Below, piece by piece: positions 56,753 to 64,000 of a stretch of 64,000 nt of DNA; within the stretch, counting starts at the first letter, position 1; each line of letters starts with the position of its first letter. Both the position numbers and the translations under genes were made by a program. Location of the stretch: the NCBI GenBank assembly GCA_910579505.1, contig CAJTTZ010000010.1:62001-126000 (forward strand), written 5' to 3'. The notes under the pieces were generated by a model that was given only the letters and a program-made list of their open reading frames with translations, made no database searches and was not told where the DNA came from. This DNA is from an uncultured Lachnospiraceae bacterium. Lineage in GTDB: Bacteria; Bacillota; Clostridia; Lachnospirales; Lachnospiraceae.

Positions 56753-58435
56753 CTAATCGTGCTCCACCAGCATCTCATAAGTCACCCCGTACTTCTTCGC
56801 GATATCTCCCGCATAGGACATGCCCTCCGGCGGCGCCATTGCAATTTTGAAGGAACGGTTGCCGCCGTCCGCCTTTACAATAAGCGAAACTGCCTTCACA
56901 GAATCATATGGCCGGTTCAATTCTTCCAGCTCAAAGGCAAGCTTATGCATATGGGTGTTGTAAATGGTTCGGACTCCCTTTGAAAGAATCGCCCTGACCG
57001 CATCCTTTGCTATGAAATACCCCTCCTCAAAAGAAGTCGTGGAAAACGTCTCGTTGAGCAGCAGCAAGCTGTTCTTCGTGCTGTCCGAATAAATCTGCCG
57101 AAACCGCCTGCACTCTTCGCCCAGTCGTCCCAGATCCATAGTTTTGTCCTCGTCGGCCGGAAAATGCGTGTAAATACAGTCAGCCGGCTGGAACGCGAAG
57201 GACTCCGCCGGCACGAAAATGCCGCCCTGCGCTAGCGCAAACAAAAGGCCGACTGCCTGTGTGACCGTCGTCTTCCCGCCCCGGTTCGCGCCTGTCAGCA
57301 CATAGACCAGATGCGCTTTGTCAAAGTCCAGGTCATTTGCAACGACCGTCTCCTGCTTCTGCGCGACCGCCGCCGCAAGCTTCAGGTTGTAAAACGCTTT
57401 CGCGCGCATCATGCGCTCTCCCGCTTCTTCCGCCGCCAAAGTCCCCTTGCAAAAGCGCAGTCCCTGGCCGCTTAACTTTTCTATGTACTGTACAAAGCGG
57501 ACATAGTAAATAAATTCCGGGATCAGGTCCGTAATCTCCGTGATGGTCACGGACACATATCTGTCCAGCACGCTTTTCAGCTTTTTTACGACCGCCGAGA
57601 GCATCTGGTTCGTGACACGGTTCATATACCGCGGCACGTCCTCCATCATATCGCCCTCGGGGATCAGCGCGATTCCCCGGACAGGAATGATATCCGGCAT
57701 TTTGGCCGTCTCGGCGGCAAAGGGATGAAACTTATACTCTTCCTTCCACTCCGTGTCCGGCTTTACGGCTTCCTTCATGGAAATTTTTTCGCAGAAGTGA
57801 TCAAGGATATTTGATTTGGTAAAATATCTGCTGTTGATGGAAATCAGTCCGATCCCGTCCGCCTCAAAGCGGTCGTTTAAGTTGATGCCCACCGTAACGC
57901 TCTTAAGCTCCGCCGTCGTTGCCCGCAGAGCGGCAATATCCTTCTTCAATTCCGAAAACCCGTTATCATGGTATAACCCGTCAACATATTCCTTTAAATG
58001 AAGCAGCCCCTCCGAGTGCACCTGCGCATCCGAAAGACTTTTGAAAATAGCTTCCACACACTGGATATAGTCCTTCATTTCATCCAGACGGTGCATGAGG
58101 TCCCACACATTCGCCGCCTCCTCAAAAGTCTTGCCGATACTCCCGTAATCGCGCAGGAAATTGATCTGATCCAGAATGCGCAGCATCTCGTCTCGCATCG
58201 CCTCATTTCGGTAAATGTCCTCGAAAACGTCGCTGCGGTACTTCGTCACCTCGGGGCTGTCCGTCATTTTGGAAAGAATGGAAAGAAACAGCGTGCGCTC
58301 CTGCTTCTTCTCCGTGACCTGTTCGCACAGATAGTCCAATCCCAGATCGTGTATGGACGCCTCCGATAAGACTTTATAGTCCGGCGTAAATCCGGGCGGC
58401 GATAACAGACTGATGGCTTTTTCGTTATGATTCAT
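56753..58435 (-). CDS. MutS-family ATPase lacking mismatch-recognition domain
   Basis: A 560-residue protein with the MutS lever/clamp helices and the C-terminal ABC-type ATPase: Walker A TGANRGGKTT (381-390), Walker B LLLLNETFSTTS, and the end motif YNTHMHKLAFELEEL. There is no N-terminal mismatch-binding domain and no Smr nuclease domain, so it is not MutS1 or MutS2; it belongs among small MutS-like ATPases of unknown role, perhaps acting on DNA structures. Asn replaces Asp in Walker B (NE rather than DE), which may alter hydrolysis. GGAGGAACCGCC before ATG. Single gene. Confidence 0.85.
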   Translation of the reverse strand: MNHNEKAISLLSPPGFTPDYKVLSEASIHDLGLDYLCEQVTEKKQERTLFLSILSKMTDSPEVTKYRSDVFEDIYRNEAMRDEMLRILDQINFLRDYGSIGKTFEEAANVWDLMHRLDEMKDYIQCVEAIFKSLSDAQVHSEGLLHLKEYVDGLYHDNGFSELKKDIAALRATTAELKSVTVGINLNDRFEADGIGLISINSRYFTKSNILDHFCEKISMKEAVKPDTEWKEEYKFHPFAAETAKMPDIIPVRGIALIPEGDMMEDVPRYMNRVTNQMLSAVVKKLKSVLDRYVSVTITEITDLIPEFIYYVRFVQYIEKLSGQGLRFCKGTLAAEEAGERMMRAKAFYNLKLAAAVAQKQETVVANDLDFDKAHLVYVLTGANRGGKTTVTQAVGLLFALAQGGIFVPAESFAFQPADCIYTHFPADEDKTMDLGRLGEECRRFRQIYSDSTKNSLLLLNETFSTTSFEEGYFIAKDAVRAILSKGVRTIYNTHMHKLAFELEELNRPYDSVKAVSLIVKADGGNRSFKIAMAPPEGMSYAGDIAKKYGVTYEMLVEHD

Positions 58436-58627
58436 GGCGGTTCCTCCGGCGGTTGTTTTTTCCCTTATACTTCCCTATGCTCCATTCTACATCAATTACC
58501 CCTCAAAGGAAACAGAAACCGCCCATCACAAAATAAATCTTCCCCTCATTTCAAAAGTGTGATATAATACCGTCGGCTTTAGGAATCATTGCAGGGACAT
58601 AAACAGGACAAAAGCAAGAGACGTAAG

Positions 58628-59032
58628 ATGACAGACAAGGGAAAACGCAGCTTAATCAGCATATTTATAATCTTATCGCTGCTCTTCGCGGGCATGTATG
58701 TAATTGCAGACCCGGCAGAAGATTTCTTTGCGTCCGGCTTGACGGGAACTATATCCGAAAACCTCGCTCCTGTCCACTCCGATACCTATAACGACGCGAT
58801 CGGCACGACAGAGCTTCCCGCCATACAAAGTATGGAACTGCAGGCGCGGTCAGGGTATCAGCAGCAGTACAGGGAAGTCAATGAGTCCCTTTCTCTGCCC
58901 TGCCTCGGCATTGATTCTGTATCAAAGGGAAAATTTCATAGAAACCATACGGCAACATATTTATTCTGCCAGACACAAAATGAGCGGATTACGGAATCCG
59001 TCTATCAGTCTGACGGCAAAAAGCGAATCTAA
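58628..59032 (+). CDS. Small single-pass membrane or secreted protein, function unknown
   Basis: About 134 residues: a basic N-terminus, one hydrophobic helix (LISIFIILSLLFAGMYVIA) acting as signal or anchor, then a polar domain with two cysteines (Cys in LPCLGID and LFCQT). No family recognised. The start is uncertain because the ribosome-binding site (AAGAGACGTAAG) is weak; an in-frame TTG lies 13 codons earlier. It precedes a transporter gene by about 60 bases on the same strand and may be co-transcribed. Confidence 0.5.
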   Translation: MTDKGKRSLISIFIILSLLFAGMYVIADPAEDFFASGLTGTISENLAPVHSDTYNDAIGTTELPAIQSMELQARSGYQQQYREVNESLSLPCLGIDSVSKGKFHRNHTATYLFCQTQNERITESVYQSDGKKRI

Positions 59033-59095
59033 AACTGTATCTTTACAAATAGGAAATGCATCATTTAATAACAGTTTTAGAAAGAAGGGAAATAT

Positions 59096-60451
59096 ATGTT
59101 GGCACAGGTTGTTGCAGTAATCATTTTTATTGCAATGTTTCTTTTTATTGTGACCGAAATTGTGGAAAGACATGTAGTTTCGCTTGTCTGCGCACTGTTG
59201 ACGGTCCTTTTTGTATTTGGTCTGGGAATGCACAGCATGACGGCGGTGATCGAGACGCTGAACATTAAGAGCATTTTTACGCCGGAGTTCTGGTATCTGT
59301 CGGGCGAGACGGCAGGAAGCAGCACCGGCATCAACTGGGAGACGATCCTGTTTATCTTCGGCATGATGGTTATGGTGGAGGGCATGGCGCGCGTCGGCTT
59401 TTTCAGATGGCTCTGTATGCGCATCGCTAAACTTGTGAAATATCAGGTGATACCGCTCTTTATCACCTTTATGATCTTATCAACCATACTGGCAATGTTT
59501 ATCGACAGCATCACCGTGATTCTGTTCTTGGCCGCCGTGACGATAGAGCTATCGCAGCTTTTGAAATTCAATCCGGTCCCCATGATCCTGTCCGAGATTT
59601 TCTGCGCGAATCTGGGCGGTTCGGCTACCATGTGCGGCGATCCGCCCAATATTATCATCGGTACCTCGCTTGGGTATTCTTTTACGGACTTTGTGACAAA
59701 CACGGGCGTGATCGCAGGCGTCTGCCTGATTGCGGTACTGTTTTATTTTTATCTGATCTTTCGCAGAGAACTGAAAGGGAACGCTTCAGAGACCGTGGAT
59801 TACAGCAGCCTGCCAAGCCCGGAATCCACCATTACCGACAAAAAGGGATTTGCGGTGAGCTGTGTGATCTTTGCCGCCGCGGTTGTTCTCCTGGTCACCC
59901 ACGCGCAGACAGGACTTACCGTTTCCACAATCGGCTGTCTTGTGGCGGCTGCCACCTTGATCACCTCATGGAAATATGCCGCACAGTTATTAAAAAAAGT
60001 GGACTATAAAACGCTGCTGTTCTTCATCGGCCTGTTTGTCGTGATCGGCGGACTGGAACAGACGGGAATCCTGGAGATCATGGCGGGATTTATCGGCAGG
60101 ATCAGCGGCGGAAACGTCATGGTCATGGTCGCGATCATCATATGGCTGTCCGCAGTTGTCAGCGCCTTTGTGGATAATATCCCGTTTGCCACCACGATGA
60201 TACCGATCATTAAGAGTCTGTCCGCTGCATACGGCGTCGATCTGTCCATGCTCTCCTGGACGCTGGCAATGGGGACGGATATCGGCGGAAGCGCCACACC
60301 CATAGGCGCGTCGGCAAATGTGGTCGGCGTCGCGACGGCATCGCGGGAAGGTTATGTGATCAAATGGGGACTTTACTGTAAAAAAATGATGCCGGCAACG
60401 ATACTTGTTGTCCTGCTATCCATGCTTTTGATTTATTTCCGATATTTATAA
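59096..60451 (+). CDS. ArsB/NhaD/CitM-type ion transporter
   Basis: A 451-residue membrane protein with about 11 hydrophobic segments. Two inverted-repeat signature motifs typical of the ion transporter superfamily are present: NLGGSATMCGDPPNIIIGT (about 177-195) and DIGGSATPIGASANVVGVATA (about 400-420), together with MFIDSITVILFLA and AFVDNIPFATTMIP. Substrate may be Na/H, arsenite, or a carboxylate; the sequence does not decide. AAGAAGGGAAATAT before ATG. A kinase-like gene follows 15 bases after the stop, suggesting an operon. Confidence 0.85.
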   Translation: MLAQVVAVIIFIAMFLFIVTEIVERHVVSLVCALLTVLFVFGLGMHSMTAVIETLNIKSIFTPEFWYLSGETAGSSTGINWETILFIFGMMVMVEGMARVGFFRWLCMRIAKLVKYQVIPLFITFMILSTILAMFIDSITVILFLAAVTIELSQLLKFNPVPMILSEIFCANLGGSATMCGDPPNIIIGTSLGYSFTDFVTNTGVIAGVCLIAVLFYFYLIFRRELKGNASETVDYSSLPSPESTITDKKGFAVSCVIFAAAVVLLVTHAQTGLTVSTIGCLVAAATLITSWKYAAQLLKKVDYKTLLFFIGLFVVIGGLEQTGILEIMAGFIGRISGGNVMVMVAIIIWLSAVVSAFVDNIPFATTMIPIIKSLSAAYGVDLSMLSWTLAMGTDIGGSATPIGASANVVGVATASREGYVIKWGLYCKKMMPATILVVLLSMLLIYFRYL

Positions 60452-60466
60452 GGGGAGGTGGAACGA

Positions 60467-61060
60467 ATGGAAAAGCAATTGATTATTTCCGTTGGAAGGG
60501 AGTACGGCAGCGGCGGGCACGAAATCGCGGAGAAACTGGCGAATCACTATGGCATCCAGCTGCTCGACCACAATCTTCTCGACGAGATTGCCGCGAAAAA
60601 GAACGTGAAGATGGATCATCTGAGAGAATTGGATGAGAAACATAAAAATCCGCTGTCTTCCAGGACAGTGAGAGGTTACAGCAGTTCGCCCGAGGAAAAT
60701 CTGCTGTACCTGCAGTTTGACTATCTGCGGGACAAGGCGGATTCAGGGGAATCCTTCGTGATCGTAGGGCGGTGCAGCGAGACGATCCTGAAACAGTATG
60801 AAAGCATGGTATCCATATTTATTCTTGCCGACCGCGAAAAGAGGACCGAGCGCATCATGCGGCTGTACCACCTGACCGAAAGTGAGGCCGTCAAAAAGAT
60901 CCGCGAGAAAGATACAAGCCGCAGACGCTACCATAACAGTTTCTGCGTCGGGAAATGGGGCGACTGCCGAAATTACGACGTCTCCCTAAACAGCAGCAAA
61001 CTTGGCATCGACGGTTCCGTCAAACTGCTGACGGAGTATATTGACAGGCGGAGACAGTAA
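60467..61060 (+). CDS. Cytidylate-kinase-like family protein
   Basis: A 197-residue P-loop protein of the cytidylate kinase-like (AAA_26) family: ISVGREYGSGGHEIAEKLA holds the nucleotide loop (less canonical than GKST), then LLDHNLLDEIA, VIVGRCSETIL, and a LID-like KIREKDTSRRRYHN. Family members phosphorylate nucleotides or small molecules, mostly uncharacterised. GGGGAGG sits eight bases before the ATG. It follows the transporter gene in a probable two- or three-gene operon. Confidence 0.85.
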   Translation: MEKQLIISVGREYGSGGHEIAEKLANHYGIQLLDHNLLDEIAAKKNVKMDHLRELDEKHKNPLSSRTVRGYSSSPEENLLYLQFDYLRDKADSGESFVIVGRCSETILKQYESMVSIFILADREKRTERIMRLYHLTESEAVKKIREKDTSRRRYHNSFCVGKWGDCRNYDVSLNSSKLGIDGSVKLLTEYIDRRRQ

Positions 61061-61109
61061 AAATGGAGCTGCCGGCGCGCCCGATTCAGGGCGCCCCCGG
61101 CAGCTCCAT
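61058..61109 (-). terminator. Strong terminator of the ZorAB-like operon
   Basis: ATGGAGCTGCCGG/CCGGCAGCTCCAT with inner GGGCGC/GCGCCC, followed on the minus strand by TTTTTA. It lies between convergent genes. Confidence 0.88.
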
Positions 61110-61111
61110 TC

Positions 61112-62029
61112 CTACTCTAAAATCCCCGCCATTTTCTCTATCATCTCGTCTTCCTTCAGCCGGAACTTAATCTCCACCCTTCTGGATGCCGGCATATCCA
61201 CCTCCTCCGTCGGGCTGCCGAAAGCGTCCTTCTTGTAAACCGGGGTGCTCCACGATTTCCCGTTGACGGTAAGAATTTTCTGCAGCTGCTCAATTTCCGT
61301 CTCACTGAGCCCGTTTCTTTTGTTCAGACAGAAATCCGCCACGGCTTTGGCGCGTTCGTAGGACAGTTCCATATTGCTCTGGTAGCCGCCGTCCGTGTCC
61401 GTATGTCCCTCGATGATGATCTCCGCAATGTACTCCCGGAACTGGTCCTGCAGCAGTACATCCAGATACATCGGGATAATATTCTTTAACGTCTCCCTGC
61501 TGTCCGCGGTGAGGGAAGCGCTGTTGTAGCGGAAAAGCACATCGGAAGAAAATGTGATGGAACCCGTCTGGGCGTCCACCTTCATGGTGGAATTGCTGAA
61601 AGCCGACTGCAGCGCCCCGATGATATCCGTGCGGATACCGACAATATCCTGCAGTTCCTGCTTGGTCGTTGTCAGCTCCTGTCTGGCATCCTCGATCTCC
61701 AGATAGGCGTTGTCCAGTTCTTCCTGCGTCAAAGCCGCCTGATCGTATGCCTGCTGCAACTGCGCCAGAGAAGAGGCAAGCTCCTCGTTTGACTTCTCCA
61801 GTTCCGCCTTGGAGAGCTCTAAGTCCGCTATGGTCGCATCCAGCTCGCTCTGCGCCGCGTTCAGTTCCAGCCTTGTCTGATCCAGGTCATCCGTTTTCTG
61901 CCTGTAAACGGCAAGGGTGATCGCTATCATCAAAATGAAAATCAGCAGAAGCGCCGCCATCATATCCGAGTAGGACTGCCAGTAGCTGTGCTCTGCAAAA
62001 GCCTCCCTGTTCCTGCTTCTATTTCTCAT
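61112..62029 (-). CDS. ZorB/MotB-like OmpA-domain motor protein
   Basis: A 305-residue stator-type protein. Short cytoplasmic N-terminus, then YSDMMAALLLIFILMIAITLAVY with Asp22 at the place of the proton-binding aspartate of MotB/ExbD, one membrane helix (23-42), a long coiled coil (about 45-130), and a peptidoglycan-binding OmpA domain (about 155-290; IIIEGHTDTDGG and SRRVEIKF). The long coiled coil between helix and OmpA domain is unlike flagellar MotB. Start overlaps the zorA-like gene by 11 bases. Expected to form a 5:2 proton-driven motor with that protein, anchored in the wall. Confidence 0.85.
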   Translation of the reverse strand: MRNRSRNREAFAEHSYWQSYSDMMAALLLIFILMIAITLAVYRQKTDDLDQTRLELNAAQSELDATIADLELSKAELEKSNEELASSLAQLQQAYDQAALTQEELDNAYLEIEDARQELTTTKQELQDIVGIRTDIIGALQSAFSNSTMKVDAQTGSITFSSDVLFRYNSASLTADSRETLKNIIPMYLDVLLQDQFREYIAEIIIEGHTDTDGGYQSNMELSYERAKAVADFCLNKRNGLSETEIEQLQKILTVNGKSWSTPVYKKDAFGSPTEEVDMPASRRVEIKFRLKEDEMIEKMAGILE

Positions 62030-63182
62030 ATAAGTTCCTCATCTGTTCAAATGTATAGATCTGGCTGCTGATTTCATCGCTCATGTCGCTGCACGCATCC
62101 GCCAGCATTTTCTTCTGCTCCTTAAGCTCCCCCGCAAATGCTTCCTGCCTTTCCATGACGTTCGCCAGCGCCTCCTGCACGTTTCGGTTTACCTCCACCA
62201 GCGCGGTGACCGCCTCCACCATCTCCGCTGCGCCTGCCGCGCTTGCCGCCTGTGACTCTCCCGCGCTCTTTAAGACATTTCCCAGTTTCTGAAAGTCCGT
62301 GTCCAATGCTGTCTGCATCTGCACCGTAAACTTGTCCACGATACGCTCCACGCCCGCCGTCTGTTCCATCGCGTTCCCTTTCAGCAGTTCAAGCATCTGC
62401 TTTAAGGAATTTGCCATTCCCGCCTGATACACGAGCATCGTCGCCGCGTTCTCATCTTCTTTCAAGGCGATTGGCTGTGCCGTCTGACGGAACACATCCA
62501 GAAATTCATGCAGCATATCATAGGCATCCGACATAATGCTCCGATATACCACATTGAACACCAGTGAAAAAAAGATACCGTACACCGAAGTGTGAAACGC
62601 CACCTTCATACCCGAAAGCAGGGAACCCACATTGTCGGAGATGGAAAAAATGTCGTCGCCGCTGAAGGCGCCCATCCCCATGGAGAGTCCCAGAAACGTC
62701 CCCAGAATCCCCAGACCCGTAAGCGTCCCGGAAACCCCGGAATTGAAGAAGTTCATACCTACCCTGTCCAACAGGTCCTCATTGATATATTCCCCCAGAT
62801 CGCAGGAGGATGCGGCGCTCCTCCTGGTCTTTACACCTCTCACCCGCAGACGGTACTTATCAAACGCCTCCTGTAACTGTGCCTCTTCAAAAACCTTGTC
62901 ATTATCCTTATAATTTCCCCAGAGATTTTTTCCGCCGCACTCCTTATATTCCTTCTGCAGACGGATCGCAGCGTCTTCCAGATCATAAATGACTCTGTTA
63001 AGCCTCCCGAAGCTGACGGAAGATATGATAAATACAATCCCGATCACAATCAGAAAGCCGACGTTGATCGAAAGATTTACAACGGAAATCTCCTCCCCCG
63101 TAAACACGCCGTTCAGATACAAAACAAAAGCCACCACAATGACATACAAAAAATACAGTACATAATACAGCCTGCTCTTCAT
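62019..63182 (-). CDS. ZorA/MotA/TolQ/ExbB-like proton-channel protein with cytoplasmic tail
   Basis: A 387-residue membrane protein with four helices: about 6-24, 37-57, 150-172 and 191-213. The third pair shows SGTLTGLGILGTFLGLSMGMG and GMKVAFHTSVYGIFFSLVFN, signatures seen in ZorA-type motors. A C-terminal cytoplasmic tail of about 165 residues is predicted helical. Tail shorter than in Zorya ZorA. GGGAGAATACGG before ATG. Only the ZorB-like gene follows; no zorC, zorD or zorE is next to the pair. Torque generation from proton flow is inferred from the family. Confidence 0.82.
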   Translation of the reverse strand: MKSRLYYVLYFLYVIVVAFVLYLNGVFTGEEISVVNLSINVGFLIVIGIVFIISSVSFGRLNRVIYDLEDAAIRLQKEYKECGGKNLWGNYKDNDKVFEEAQLQEAFDKYRLRVRGVKTRRSAASSCDLGEYINEDLLDRVGMNFFNSGVSGTLTGLGILGTFLGLSMGMGAFSGDDIFSISDNVGSLLSGMKVAFHTSVYGIFFSLVFNVVYRSIMSDAYDMLHEFLDVFRQTAQPIALKEDENAATMLVYQAGMANSLKQMLELLKGNAMEQTAGVERIVDKFTVQMQTALDTDFQKLGNVLKSAGESQAASAAGAAEMVEAVTALVEVNRNVQEALANVMERQEAFAGELKEQKKMLADACSDMSDEISSQIYTFEQMRNLYEK

Positions 63183-63332
63183 CCGTATTCTCCCGTCCTT
63201 TTCCTAAAGTTGATACCATTCGTATTCCTGTTACCGCAGGATTGATTCCCGCCTGTTATGACTTAAACCTATCACATTTTCATCTGAAGCGCAATCGGCT
63301 TAAGAATATCTTAAACTAACCTAAATAAAGTC

Positions 63333-64000
63333 TTATATCCTATATTCATACTCAAAAGACGCCCTGTCCGTCTCAAAGGCAAAAAGCGTGCGGTTGTCTT
63401 TCCGAAAACGGTATCTGGCCCGGCATGCTGCACTTTCACGGATCGTCCTCACCATGTCCCCATGCGCCGGCGCCTTTAAGGGTTTTCCGTTTCTCTCCAG
63501 AAGTTCTGCCTCCAGTTCCATACGCCCCTGCATGATTTTCACTCTCCCGTTCCCGATTTTACCTGTCTTTGCCCCCAGATAGGTGGCAAACCGATACTCC
63601 CGGCCATCTAGGAGCACCACGCCGATCAGTCCCCGGAAGCGGAAACCGCCCATGGGAATATCCGCCACAGACAGCATAAGCGCGCCCTCGGGGAAACTGC
63701 ACTGTGTCCAGATATATTCCCTTGGAAACGACCGCCCCCTGTCTCCCTCCCAATAGCCCTGTGCACCGTCAAAAGAAAAAATCTTTCCATTGACAGACAC
63801 GTTTCCCCACACCTTATGCTTCATGCTCCATATACTGTGGCGACATTCCAGAAACGGGACAAGTAAAAACGGCCCCATGATATCGTATCTCAGAGGAAAC
63901 AGCTCGCCGAACGCAAGCTTTCCCTCCACTTTCAGTCCCGGCGCGCATAACGACAGACGTATCCCCCTCTTCCCGAACCTGTTCTTTCCGACAGCAATGG
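63333..64000 (-). CDS. DUF2804 family protein, 5' part beyond the window
   Basis: The C-terminal two thirds of a DUF2804 protein (about 340 residues when complete); the frame is open to the last base of the window. Visible segments: LFPLRYDIMGPFLLVPFLECRHSIWSM, VWGNVSVNGKIFSFDGAQGYWEGDRGRSFPREYIWTQC, and VADIPMGGFRFRGLIGVVLLDGREYRFATYLGAK. These resemble lipocalin-like/tocopherol-cyclase-related beta folds. Function unknown. Last codons EYEYRI. Confidence 0.78.
   Translation of the reverse strand, partial: IAVGKNRFGKRGIRLSLCAPGLKVEGKLAFGELFPLRYDIMGPFLLVPFLECRHSIWSMKHKVWGNVSVNGKIFSFDGAQGYWEGDRGRSFPREYIWTQCSFPEGALMLSVADIPMGGFRFRGLIGVVLLDGREYRFATYLGAKTGKIGNGRVKIMQGRMELEAELLERNGKPLKAPAHGDMVRTIRESAACRARYRFRKDNRTLFAFETDRASFEYEYRI

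Noticed and set aside
61112..63182. Complete Zorya defence system
   Set aside because: Only the motor pair is present; the flanking genes are a kinase-like gene and a DUF2804 gene, not zorC, zorD or zorE.

Overview
The window looks like the chromosome of a motile, anaerobic, gut-type member of the Lachnospiraceae (Firmicutes, Clostridia). The signs are strong AGGAGG ribosome-binding sites, HemZ, MecA, a BlaI/BlaR1 pair, Rrf2, a YtrA-type operon, a GH112 lacto-N-biose phosphorylase, a FlxA-like protein, chemoreceptors, sigma-D-type promoters, and no outer-membrane assembly genes. I cannot name the genus. I see no rRNA, tRNA, CRISPR array, phage or insertion sequence.

Layout. 1-9.3 kb: a truncated Rpn-type nuclease gene with in-frame repeats, then minus-strand genes for HemZ, a TPR protein, a phosphodiesterase, enolase, a four-repeat secreted protein and a lipoprotein. 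9.4-16.9 kb: a six-gene ytr-like operon (GntR regulator, ATPase, DUF6449-type permease, LolD-type ATPase, CARDB-like surface protein, MacB/FtsX permease). 17-24.8 kb: gpmI, a YgjP-type metallopeptidase, a DEAD-box helicase, mecA and blaI-blaR1. 25-27.9 kb: two small genes with sigma-D-like promoters (one with an overlapping upstream reading frame), an Rrf2 regulator and an HTH-Uma2 fusion.

28-33.6 kb: a five-gene minus-strand cassette (SCP2 protein, alpha/beta hydrolase, condensation-fold protein, acyl carrier protein, AMP-dependent acyl ligase) facing a TetR gene, with two TetR-type operator palindromes at the operon promoter. It reads as an uncharacterised acyl or lipid assembly system and is the best candidate here for something new. 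33.7-37.2 kb: lacto-N-biose phosphorylase plus N-acetylhexosamine kinase, a mucin or milk-glycan salvage pair. 37.2-39.8 kb: a second Rpn-like protein and PurF. 39.9-47.3 kb: an ECF sigma factor, a probable anti-sigma factor, three FtsX-type permeases (two of them tandem duplicates) and an ATPase. 47.4-50.7 kb: an AraC regulator divergent from a GH31 glycosidase.

50.7-58.4 kb: two chemoreceptors, a FlxA-like protein, an FMN-binding lipoprotein translationally coupled to one chemoreceptor, and a MutS-like ATPase. 58.6-64 kb: a small membrane protein, an ArsB/NhaD-type transporter, a cytidylate-kinase-like protein, a two-gene ZorA/ZorB-like (MotA/MotB-like) motor pair without other Zorya genes, and a DUF2804 gene cut by the window edge.

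A structural signal crosses these regions. Six spacers between co-directional genes carry the same compound element: a locus-specific hairpin starting at or near the stop codon of the upstream gene, followed by a conserved GGAGAATGC/GCATTCTCC hairpin just before the next gene. In three of them the stop codon lies inside the first hairpin arm.
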